From: Candidatus Poribacteria bacterium
GTDB taxonomy: Bacteria > Poribacteria > DTPJ01 > WJIO01
Direction: 5' to 3'
DNA length: 18,837 nucleotides
Assembly: GCA_014730235.1 (NCBI GenBank)
Contig: WJIO01000303.1
Location: forward strand, 1 to 18,837
Each line of letters begins with the position of its first letter. The first letter of the stretch is position 1. Shown piece by piece: positions 1-7,059 of this stretch. The notes beneath the pieces were generated by a model. That model was not told where the DNA came from. It worked only from the letters and a program-made list of their open reading frames with translations, and did no database searches. The position numbers and the translations under genes were made by a program.

Positions 1-1
1 T

Positions 2-160
2 GTAGCTTCAACAGGAATAATTGATGAAGTGGGATTTTTTACAAAAGCATTATCTGAAGGTGAAATAAAGGAAGTTATGTCCTCCGGTCTTGAGGAGCTT
101 TCTGCCGTTGATCCCGAGAATAAAGTCTTTTCTGCATGGGCTCAAATAAAAACAAGGTAG
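2..160 (+). CDS. LamG / concanavalin-like domain protein, C-terminal end (partial)
   Basis: The reading frame is open from the window edge to a TAG at 158-160, giving 52 residues of a protein that begins outside the window. The segment GIIDEVGFFTKALSEGEI matches the last strands of LamG-type jelly-roll domains, where a conserved Asp-Glu-Val is followed by an aromatic pair and a short helix with Leu-Ser/Thr-x-x-Glu-Ile. The end, SAWAQIKTR, resembles the terminal strand of many secreted LamG proteins in Poribacteria-like genomes. The role is probably binding of a surface glycan or other ligand, but the catalytic or anchoring part, if any, is not visible. The next gene starts 10 bp downstream and is probably co-transcribed. 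Confidence 0.8.
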   Translation, partial: VASTGIIDEVGFFTKALSEGEIKEVMSSGLEELSAVDPENKVFSAWAQIKTR

Positions 161-170
161 GACAGTTTTT

Positions 171-485
171 ATGACAAAAACGAAGGTAAGTATGGATAAC
201 TGCGGCATCGAAACAATTATAACAGGTGAAATGCTGGATAACGGCAATATTAAGATTAACATAGAAAGCAAATGTAAGAGTATTGAGAAAATGGCTCTGG
301 AACTGGAAGAAATTGATCTTTCCCAGGCCATGCAGAAACTGGAGGATTCAAATATCTTTAAGTTGGCCTGTAAATTCCTGCGACATTCAGCATGCCTTGT
401 GCCAGCAGCGGTTATCCGTACTTTGGAAGTTGAAGCTGGTATATCCTTACCCGGTAAATCCTGCATAAAAACAGAGCGAATTTAA
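171..485 (+). CDS. small conserved protein of unknown function (DUF6951-like)
   Basis: This is a 104-residue soluble protein without signal peptide or membrane segment. An AGGA at 159-162 lies 8 nt before the ATG. It has five cysteines (11, 35, 67, 75, 98). The N-terminal DNCGIET is followed by a beta-like segment (GNIKINIESKC), a helical middle rich in Glu/Leu and a C-terminal VPAAVIRTLEVEAG. This pattern recalls a family of about 100 residues found in archaea and anaerobic bacteria that I believe is catalogued as DUF6951; that name is from memory and not checked. The cysteines could bind a metal or redox cofactor, but no standard CxxC motif is present. It follows the LamG gene by 10 bp, so the two probably share a transcript. 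Function unknown. Confidence 0.8.
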   Translation: MTKTKVSMDNCGIETIITGEMLDNGNIKINIESKCKSIEKMALELEEIDLSQAMQKLEDSNIFKLACKFLRHSACLVPAAVIRTLEVEAGISLPGKSCIKTERI

Positions 486-698
486 AGTTCTACAACTGCA
501 TTTTAATGGTTTAATCGGTAAATAATATGGTTCTTCAGTTTTAAGTGTGGTAAAAATGAAAAACTTTTATAAGCACATCATTCCTGCGAAGTCAGGAATC
601 CAGAAAAAATACTATCTTGGAAGACTGGATTACTGCTTTTGCAGGAATGACAACTATATTATATCCATTTTTTAACGATTACATTATACTATAGAAAA
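486..698. other. convergent intergenic region
   Basis: This is the gap between the 3' ends of the small conserved gene (+) and the propeller-methyltransferase gene (-). It holds no plausible gene. Its only clear structure is the inverted repeat at 578-650, which could also act as a transcription stop for both genes. Confidence 0.6.
578..650. repeat. REP/MITE-like inverted repeat
   Basis: Two 26-nt arms (578-603 and 625-650) are inverted copies with 22 of 26 positions matching, separated by 21 nt. The left arm starts tcattcctgc and ends aatccag. Each arm is also a small hairpin: attcctg at 580-586 pairs perfectly with caggaat at 593-599. The 'ATTCCTGC...GCAGGAAT' core is a recurring dispersed element in many bacterial genomes, usually mobilised by a separate transposase (established knowledge). 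The position between convergent gene ends is typical. Confidence 0.8.
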
Positions 699-3600
699 TT
701 ACTTTATCTCTGCCTGTTCATTAGGCGAAAGATTGCTTCTGGGAGCAAATACAACTGACGGAAGCATCTGGTAGCTGCAATTACATCGGGCCTGACCTTC
801 GGGAACTAGCACCAAACCACCTGCTACAATTGTATGAACCCAGCAGGCAGGTCGGAATCCACCCCAGTTATTCACACCATCGTACCAATCGTCCATCTTC
901 AAGTATCCAAATGTGCCGGAACGGAAAGTAAGCATATGCTTGCCGGCGCAAATCATACCGCAGTTGTATGTCCTGCCGAATGGGCGATCCAGGTCTTTAC
1001 CAGTTTCCAAGGATAAAGAAAAAGGTTCAAGAAAGACTTCATTATCTATTATTATAGGTCTTGATGCGTAGTTATAAGAACCGGGTCCGTTACTGCCGGT
1101 GTAGGGATAATAGTAATCAGGACCTGCGCCGTCGGGAAGGTCCTTCACCCATTCAGCCGGTTTCTTACCTACGCCTATCTCTCTATTCCACAGAAGATCG
1201 CCAGTACTTGCTTTATATGCAGCTATTCTTCCACCTGCTTCTGATGGAAGTTTAAATCTGGTGTGTTGTTGTGTAGCAATAATTATATCATTTTTATGAT
1301 TTACGGCCAGGAGTGTAGCAAAGTCATTATTAACGCTGTATATTTCCTCACCGGTTTCAGCATCCAGAGCTGTCAACTTACCTGGTTTCAATCCTTCAGC
1401 TCTTTCAGGGCTGCGAAGCCTATCCTGTAAGGCCTGGGGACGGTCTATGAAGAAAACCATACCATCACCGATAGCGAAGGTATTATGCCTTATGGAGTCT
1501 TTTGCTTCATACATCCATTTTACCTTGCCGGTTTCGGCATCCATTGCAAAAACTGCCCTGGATTCACTGAACTGGTGGCTCATATCCGCTTCCCGATAGC
1601 CTCCAGTGACTATATGATCTACATCTACAATGCTTCCGTATACTGTTCCATTTTCAGCGAACAGAAAACCCCAGTAATTCAACGCCCCCCATCGGGATTT
1701 GCCGGGATCTTCTATGGATGGTGATCTCAAGGTTTTTACATGATTTCCAGTATATATATCCAATACATGAACCTGTCGGAAGGCCTTGCTGTACTGCTGC
1801 ATACCAACCCTTACATACATCCTATCGCCGTCAATGGCGTAGTTGGATGCTGTTATGGCTGCACCCAAAAGATTGTCCTGATCATAATGCTTGGCCAGGT
1901 CTTCGATATAATAATCCCACACCTGATGACCGTTGTAGGCGTCATAAGCCCGGATGCCGTGTACGCCCTGGACGAACATCAAACCATCTTTGAACAATGG
2001 CGCAACACCCCGGCCATGACGGGATGGAACGTCAAAATCGGGATCGTTCCACCACAATATTCCCAGATCACCCTTAACTTTATCATCCATAGAGCAGAGG
2101 GAGTTACCGGGATCTGCATACATGTGAGTCCATTCACCAGCACCGGAAAGGGCATCCTGAACGCTTTTACTCATGGAACCGGTCTTTCCTACCATCATAA
2201 CCCCGCCGTATGGTCTCTGGACATGGGGAATTTTGGCCTGTATCGGACTTTCCCCTGTATCCACAGATTTCCGGGATATTACAAGGTTTGCGAAGTAACT
2301 GGGATATCTGTCCAGGGAATATTCGCTTTGCTGGACAACTACGCGAGAACCGTATATGCCAGCCGAATTTAGTATCTTTCGGGCCTTGCGGACATTTTCC
2401 GGGTCAGGGTCAACGGCCACCACATAAAGGTTTGTCCTTTTTACGATTTCATAAGCAAGTGCCCCATCTCCGCAGCCTATGTCAATGCAGTATCCGTGAG
2501 TTATATCCGATTCCTTGATAATTTCCCGGGCGGCTGTCTCATATAAATCGTTTTCACCATAAGGTGAGTTATTAATTTCTTTGGCGATAATAGATGCCCT
2601 TCCAGCCCTCTTAATATCATCGTAGCAGTATATATAACCTTTATCAGTACTTATGAAGAGTTTACCCTGGGCCACAGCTAAACCGTAAGGTATACCTTCG
2701 ACTTCTGCCGCCCATTCTATATCCTTCTTTTCCGTATCAAATACAGTTACTTTTCCGTTGGTTGTAGCAGCTATTACCTTATCATGGGCTGATATAAGGG
2801 ATATGGTCTGGGCTTTTTCAATGGTCTGTATAGTCCATGCAGGTTCGCTCATATAATATACGTCAATATCATTTCCCCTGCGGTCCTTTGCCTTTTTGGA
2901 ATATACAAAGTTTTCAACATCATAGGCTTTAAGCTTTAGGTCTACAGGGTCAACAGAGAATATATATTGAGAATTCATGGCCAGACCGGGGGATTTAAGC
3001 TGGTCACCAGTAATTCTTTCGCCATTAGATTCTCCAAATATGCCATTTGTCAGACCGATTATCTCTTCATAATCCCTGGTGTTACCTGTTGTTACAAACA
3101 GATAATCGTTGTTGGCAAATACCCTGTCGCCGCCGTAACTTCCGTATTTTTGCAAATGGTAATAGGACAATTCTCCAGTATTTATGTCAAAGCCAGCAGG
3201 CACAGAGCGTCCTGTAGGCACGATAACATGATCATCTGTAACCAGCAGGTAACCCTGACATGATATTCCACTGTAGGCTTCGGCGGCTCCATGAGGCTGT
3301 TTATACCATATTTCACCGGAACTGTCGTTTATCCATTTAACTTCACCTGTTTCGGGATTCATGGCCACAATGTCAATACCATCGGAGGGCCATATTCCTG
3401 CACCGTAATATAGAACATCGTTCTTAACGGCAATGCCACCGCGAGAGGGCCAATTGGATACCATTCTATTGTTACCCAGTTTATATATATCAGCCCGGAA
3501 ATTCTTTTTCCAGATCAGTTCGCCTTTATCCGCTGAGACGCAATAGAGATTACCGTCGTCGCTGTTTATAAAGAGCTTATCTTTCCATACAGCCGGGGCC

Positions 3601-3971
3601 ATGCGGACAGGGGCATCGGTGAAGAATGTCCATACTTCCTCGCCTGAGTCAATATTAACAGCGTGTATCTGGTGATCCGTTGAGCTTCCATAATACATTA
3701 ACTTGTCTTTGATCACCGGCTGGTAGACATGATCGGAAGTAATGCGGGTATGAACTCCTACCCACGCGGGGGTTGGTGCGCTGGCCTTAATCAGCCATGA
3801 CAATCCCAGGTCTGATGGAAGTTTATTATCTATATGACCGCTTCTGCTGGCATCTGCCCGGAACTGAGTCCAGTTGTTATTTGTGTAATTATCTGTCTCG
3901 CTGTATATGTTTGCTGTGATAACCAGTAAACATATAAAGATAATTAAAATCTTGAAAATTTTTGTTTTCAT
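699..3971 (-). CDS. exported PQQ-type beta-propeller protein with internal methyltransferase fold (protein A: P2-MT-P1)
   Basis: This 1090-residue protein starts at an ATG with GGAGG 7 nt upstream. A signal peptide covers about residues 1-24 (MKTK, a hydrophobic stretch, then IYSET). Residues 34-452 form a first propeller with quinoprotein-type repeats such as AVNIDSGEEVW, CVSADKGELIW and AMNPETGEVKW. Residues about 465-600 are a class I methyltransferase fold: motif I is DIGCGDGA (497-504), followed by an acidic strand end, AVDPDPENV. After EWTH (613-616) a second propeller runs to the C terminus (AMDAETGKVKW, AYKASTGDLLW) and contains Cys-x-Cys at 1063/1065. The family is common in planctomycete-like bacteria and its function is unknown. 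Binding of PQQ itself is not shown; the name reflects only the repeat type. The gene is transcribed divergently from the operon carrying its paralogue, protein B. Periplasmic or surface location is inferred from the signal peptide. Confidence 0.9.
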   Translation of the reverse strand: MKTKIFKILIIFICLLVITANIYSETDNYTNNNWTQFRADASRSGHIDNKLPSDLGLSWLIKASAPTPAWVGVHTRITSDHVYQPVIKDKLMYYGSSTDHQIHAVNIDSGEEVWTFFTDAPVRMAPAVWKDKLFINSDDGNLYCVSADKGELIWKKNFRADIYKLGNNRMVSNWPSRGGIAVKNDVLYYGAGIWPSDGIDIVAMNPETGEVKWINDSSGEIWYKQPHGAAEAYSGISCQGYLLVTDDHVIVPTGRSVPAGFDINTGELSYYHLQKYGSYGGDRVFANNDYLFVTTGNTRDYEEIIGLTNGIFGESNGERITGDQLKSPGLAMNSQYIFSVDPVDLKLKAYDVENFVYSKKAKDRRGNDIDVYYMSEPAWTIQTIEKAQTISLISAHDKVIAATTNGKVTVFDTEKKDIEWAAEVEGIPYGLAVAQGKLFISTDKGYIYCYDDIKRAGRASIIAKEINNSPYGENDLYETAAREIIKESDITHGYCIDIGCGDGALAYEIVKRTNLYVVAVDPDPENVRKARKILNSAGIYGSRVVVQQSEYSLDRYPSYFANLVISRKSVDTGESPIQAKIPHVQRPYGGVMMVGKTGSMSKSVQDALSGAGEWTHMYADPGNSLCSMDDKVKGDLGILWWNDPDFDVPSRHGRGVAPLFKDGLMFVQGVHGIRAYDAYNGHQVWDYYIEDLAKHYDQDNLLGAAITASNYAIDGDRMYVRVGMQQYSKAFRQVHVLDIYTGNHVKTLRSPSIEDPGKSRWGALNYWGFLFAENGTVYGSIVDVDHIVTGGYREADMSHQFSESRAVFAMDAETGKVKWMYEAKDSIRHNTFAIGDGMVFFIDRPQALQDRLRSPERAEGLKPGKLTALDAETGEEIYSVNNDFATLLAVNHKNDIIIATQQHTRFKLPSEAGGRIAAYKASTGDLLWNREIGVGKKPAEWVKDLPDGAGPDYYYPYTGSNGPGSYNYASRPIIIDNEVFLEPFSLSLETGKDLDRPFGRTYNCGMICAGKHMLTFRSGTFGYLKMDDWYDGVNNWGGFRPACWVHTIVAGGLVLVPEGQARCNCSYQMLPSVVFAPRSNLSPNEQAEIK

Positions 3972-4184
3972 TTTTTCCTCCGTTTTATCTAATTATATTT
4001 CCATATATAATTCTTCACATTGTTATAACATTATAAAGTTAAAAACAGATTAACACGAGGTTATTCTTTAGTTCAGATTTATATAACGAAAACTCTTGCA
4101 GAAAGATTATTAAAGAGGTATTATAACAAAACGACATTTTATATGCTGATAAAAATGGCAAAATATGTGAAAGGAAATTATATT
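3972..4184. promoter_or_regulatory. divergent promoter region
   Basis: This AT-rich spacer lies between protein A (-) and the UroD-family gene (+). It holds the ribosome binding sites of both genes (GGAGG for A near 3979-3983; aaagga before 4185). A good plus-strand promoter sits at 4096-4124. A weaker minus-strand -10 (TATAAT, 4035 down to 4030) has no clear -35. I see no obvious operator repeat. Confidence 0.55.
4096..4124 (+). promoter_or_regulatory. sigma70-type promoter of the glycan/sulfatase operon
   Basis: A -35 box TTGCAG (4096-4101) and a -10 box TATTAT (4119-4124) are separated by exactly 17 nt. The predicted start near 4131 would leave a leader of roughly 54 nt before the ATG at 4185. 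This is the only good plus-strand promoter seen ahead of the operon. Confidence 0.5.
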
Positions 4185-5249
4185 ATGACATACCGGGAGC
4201 TTTTTAACGAAATCATGTTTTATGGGGAATTTGACCGTATGCCTGTTATACATTGGGCTGGTTGGCCAGAAACCCGTGAAAGATGGCTTAAAGAAGGTCT
4301 TCCTGCTGATAAAAGCGAACATGAATTTTTTAACGCCGTTCCCATGTGGACTGGCGTGGGTGTCAACCTGGGTATTATACCGGGTTATGAATATGAGGTA
4401 ATAGAGGATACCGACGAATATCGAATATTTCGAGGCGGCGATGGAGTAATCTGTAAGGATTGGAAAAATAAAAGCTGTATTCCCCATTACATTGATTTTA
4501 CCCTGAAAGGGGCCAAGGAATGGGATGATTTTAAGAAGAGGTTACAGCCTGATCCTGTTCGTATCCCAAAGGATCTGGATAAAAGAATAGCCAATGCAGA
4601 AGCCTCTGGCCTTCCTGTTTTTGTAAATACAGCATCCATGATGGGCTGGATTCGAAACTGGATGGGTGTTGAGAATATGTCATATCTTATGTATGATGAT
4701 CCTGACGTATACGCTGATATGGTTATGACTCTGGCGGACTTAACGTGTTGGGGTATTGATCAGGTGCTTCCTAAAGTAAAGGTAGACGCGGGTTTTGGAT
4801 GGGAGGATATATGTGGCAGTTCAGGCCCATTGGTCAGTCCTAATATTTTTGAGAGGTGCGTCGCCCAGGGTTATCGTAAGATAAGAAATAAGCTGGAAGA
4901 ATATGGCGTGAAGCTTTATGGTATTGATACCGACGGTGATGTCACCGACCTTATAGGACATTGGCTTGATGCTGGCGTAAATATTCAATTCCCCATACAG
5001 GTAAGTCCCTTTGGTGGTGATGCCATGAAATTCCGGAAGATGTATGGAAAGGAACTCCGGGTTATAGGTAATTTTGACAAGCTGGCACTGGAGAAAGGTC
5101 ATGATGCTATTGAAGCTGAGATTCAGCGGTTGCTACCCCTTATGAAAGAGGGTGGATTTATTATGATGCCGGATCACCTGATAACTCCCGGAGTTGCGCT
5201 TGAGGACTATATATGGTATCTGGAAAGGGTCAGGGAACTAAGGTTTTAG
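4185..5249 (+). CDS. uroporphyrinogen decarboxylase (UroD) family protein
   Basis: This is a 354-residue cytoplasmic TIM-barrel protein. I chose ATG 4185 because aaagga lies about 10 nt upstream and MTYRELFNEIMFYGEFDRMPVI matches the usual family start (TYRE..., D-R-x-P). An in-frame ATG at 4143 would add 14 residues with no ribosome binding site. The segments GYEYEVIEDTDEYRIF and MPDHLITPGVALEDYI are characteristic of UroD-superfamily members in catabolic clusters of planctomycete-like bacteria. These are not heme enzymes, and their substrates are mostly unknown. Where corrinoid methyltransferases of the MtaA/CmuA type carry the zinc-binding HxC, this protein has GIDTDGD (246-252). Zinc-dependent methyl transfer is therefore not supported. 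It is the first gene of the operon, 9 bp before the CPBP gene. Confidence 0.85.
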   Translation: MTYRELFNEIMFYGEFDRMPVIHWAGWPETRERWLKEGLPADKSEHEFFNAVPMWTGVGVNLGIIPGYEYEVIEDTDEYRIFRGGDGVICKDWKNKSCIPHYIDFTLKGAKEWDDFKKRLQPDPVRIPKDLDKRIANAEASGLPVFVNTASMMGWIRNWMGVENMSYLMYDDPDVYADMVMTLADLTCWGIDQVLPKVKVDAGFGWEDICGSSGPLVSPNIFERCVAQGYRKIRNKLEEYGVKLYGIDTDGDVTDLIGHWLDAGVNIQFPIQVSPFGGDAMKFRKMYGKELRVIGNFDKLALEKGHDAIEAEIQRLLPLMKEGGFIMMPDHLITPGVALEDYIWYLERVRELRF

Positions 5250-5258
5250 GCAGATTTA

Positions 5259-6011
5259 GTGAAGCGATTTATCAGATTTATAACAATAGAACAATGGGGA
5301 AAAATTGAACAGGAATACAGCGGGGATTATGAAAAGCCTGATCTAAAAGGCATATTATGCCTTTTATTTTCGGTTTTAATGCTGACTGTTATGAGATATT
5401 ATGGTCGGCCCAGGATATTTAGACTGCATTTCAGCAAGTTTGTAAACAACTGGCTCCTGCCAACTATATGGCCCCATTTATACTGGGTAACCTTTGCCTT
5501 GTTTTTATATCTTGTTCTGCCTTATCTTTTTATCAGGTTTATATTTGGTGAAAAAATAAGGCAGCATGGATTTTCTCTGGCAGGTATAAGCAGGTACAAA
5601 TGGATCTATCTAGGGTTGACACTGGTGGTAATACCCCTGGTAATCGGCGCATCTTTCTTCCCCAGCTTTATTGAAAAATATCCCCTGTATTCCGGAGCAA
5701 GAGATACTGCTGCGGGATTTGCTGTATGGGAGATAAGTTACGCCTTATATTTTATAGCTCTTGAATTTTTCTTCAGGGGTTTTATGCTTTTTACTATGGT
5801 CAGGTATATTGGAGTTTATGCTATTTTTGTTATGGTCATACCTTATGTGATGATCCACTTCGGAAAGCCCTTTGCTGAGACTCTGGGTTCCATAATTGCC
5901 GGAATGGCTTTAGGAACTTTATCTTTACGGACAAGATCAATATTTGGTGGTGTGATTATTCATGTTTTGATTGCATGGACAATGGATTTACTGGCGGTTT
6001 TGATGGGATAA
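5259..6011 (+). CDS. CPBP-family intramembrane metalloprotease (CAAX-like)
   Basis: This 250-residue membrane protein starts at GTG, 9 bp after the stop of the UroD gene, with only a weak ribosome binding site, so translational coupling is likely. After a cytoplasmic N terminus there are about six to eight hydrophobic segments (about 30-45, 68-96, 114-134, 153-170, 183-199, 209-222, 228-249). The CPBP/Abi motifs are visible in order: E169-FFF-R173 (motif 1, with the usual preceding Glu replaced by Leu), H200 in VMIHFGKPFAE (motif 2, with E207), and H235 in GGVIIHVLIAW (motif 3). These place glutamate and histidines as probable zinc ligands. Family roles include prenyl-protein processing, bacteriocin self-immunity and protein maturation; none can be chosen here. 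Its place in a catabolic operon suggests processing or membrane handling of an operon product, which is inference. Confidence 0.85.
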   Translation: MKRFIRFITIEQWGKIEQEYSGDYEKPDLKGILCLLFSVLMLTVMRYYGRPRIFRLHFSKFVNNWLLPTIWPHLYWVTFALFLYLVLPYLFIRFIFGEKIRQHGFSLAGISRYKWIYLGLTLVVIPLVIGASFFPSFIEKYPLYSGARDTAAGFAVWEISYALYFIALEFFFRGFMLFTMVRYIGVYAIFVMVIPYVMIHFGKPFAETLGSIIAGMALGTLSLRTRSIFGGVIIHVLIAWTMDLLAVLMG

Positions 6012-6044
6012 CTTCCATTTTACAAAAGAAAGGAAATAAAATCT

Positions 6045-7034
6045 ATGGATAAACCAAAGATAGGTGTAATAATACCAAAAGAAGCGAGGGAAAGGTTATT
6101 TTCTCCAGAAGATATAGAGCGTTTGAATAAAATAGGCAATGTAAAATGGACGGATTCATCAAGCCAGCTTTCCAGTCAGGAAGCCGTTGAATTTTTAAAA
6201 GACTATCAGATAGGCGTTGGTTCATGGGGAACACCCTGGCCTGATGAAGTAGTTGTAAATGGCTGTCCTGAATTAAGGCTTTGGGTACATGCTGCCGGTT
6301 CGGTGCGACGCTTTTTTGGTAATCATCTCAAAGATAAAGATATTACCATTGCATCATGCGCCCCTGCTATCGCTGAGAACGTGGCCGAGATAACTTTGGG
6401 TCAGCTTATAATTGGACTCAAGCGAACACTGGAAAATGCAGCAGCAAACAAAAAGGGAAAAGCAGGTAAGCCATCAAACAGCATGGCCCTGGCCTCCGCC
6501 ACTATCGGTGTAATCGGTGCATCCCAGGTTGGAAGACGAACAATACGAAACCTTAAGCATTTTGGGCCCAGGATACTCCTGTATGATCCCTTTGTGTCAA
6601 AGGAAAAAGTGGAAGAATTAGGTGTGGAATTGATGGAAGATTTGACAGAGCTTTGCCGACAGAGTAACGCTGTTACCCTTCACACGCCGGCCCTGCCCTC
6701 GACGGAAAAGATGATGGGCGCAGATCAGTTTAAGGCCATGCCGGATGACTGCGTTTTTGTCAATACCGCCCGGGGGATGTGCGTTGATGAACAGGCGTTG
6801 ATCGCAGAATTGGAGAAAGGCCGTTTGTTTGCTTTTCTGGATGTTTCGTCACCAGAACCAACACCCGACGACAGCCCTTTCAGAAAGCTGCCTAACGTGA
6901 TATATACATCCCATATTGCCGGTGGCGCAGATTCTAAAATCGGTAAACAGGCTGTAGATGATATTGAAGCATTTATTAACGGTAGATCCCCAAAGATGGC
7001 TGTTACCTTTGATATGCTGGACAGGATAGCTTAA
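6045..7034 (+). CDS. D-isomer-specific 2-hydroxyacid dehydrogenase, NAD-binding
   Basis: This is a 329-residue cytoplasmic oxidoreductase with gaaagg about 12 nt before the ATG. The nucleotide-binding Rossmann domain begins near residue 150 (TIGVIGASQVGRR); the usual GxGxxG appears as G158-A-S-Q-V-G163. Catalytic residues are visible: R243 in NTARGM, E271 in SSPEPTP and H290 in TSHIAGG, the Arg-Glu-His set of the family. N-terminal and C-terminal parts form the split substrate domain. The reaction would be reversible NAD(P)H-dependent reduction of a 2-oxoacid to a D-2-hydroxyacid. The precise substrate (glycerate, phosphoglycerate, or a sugar-derived acid) cannot be read. In this operon it may act on a sugar acid released from the glycan, which is inference. 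It is spaced 33 bp from the previous gene and 25 bp from the next. Confidence 0.9.
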   Translation: MDKPKIGVIIPKEARERLFSPEDIERLNKIGNVKWTDSSSQLSSQEAVEFLKDYQIGVGSWGTPWPDEVVVNGCPELRLWVHAAGSVRRFFGNHLKDKDITIASCAPAIAENVAEITLGQLIIGLKRTLENAAANKKGKAGKPSNSMALASATIGVIGASQVGRRTIRNLKHFGPRILLYDPFVSKEKVEELGVELMEDLTELCRQSNAVTLHTPALPSTEKMMGADQFKAMPDDCVFVNTARGMCVDEQALIAELEKGRLFAFLDVSSPEPTPDDSPFRKLPNVIYTSHIAGGADSKIGKQAVDDIEAFINGRSPKMAVTFDMLDRIA

Positions 7035-7059
7035 TATCCTGATTCTAAAGGAGGGAAAA

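Noticed and set aside
50-466. Open frame on - across the LamG end and the small conserved gene
   Set aside because: It overlaps two + genes that have family matches and good start signals.
1740-2372. Open frame of 210 codons on + antisense to protein A
   Set aside because: It has no ribosome binding site or recognisable domain; the opposite strand carries clear propeller and methyltransferase motifs through this region.
4143-4184. 14-residue upstream extension of the UroD-family protein
   Set aside because: No ribosome binding site before ATG 4143, and the extension is not part of the family pattern.
5259-6011. CPBP ('Abi') protein as evidence of a phage-defence system
   Set aside because: The family name alone does not show defence; no toxin, nuclease or other defence gene lies nearby, and the gene sits in a catabolic operon.
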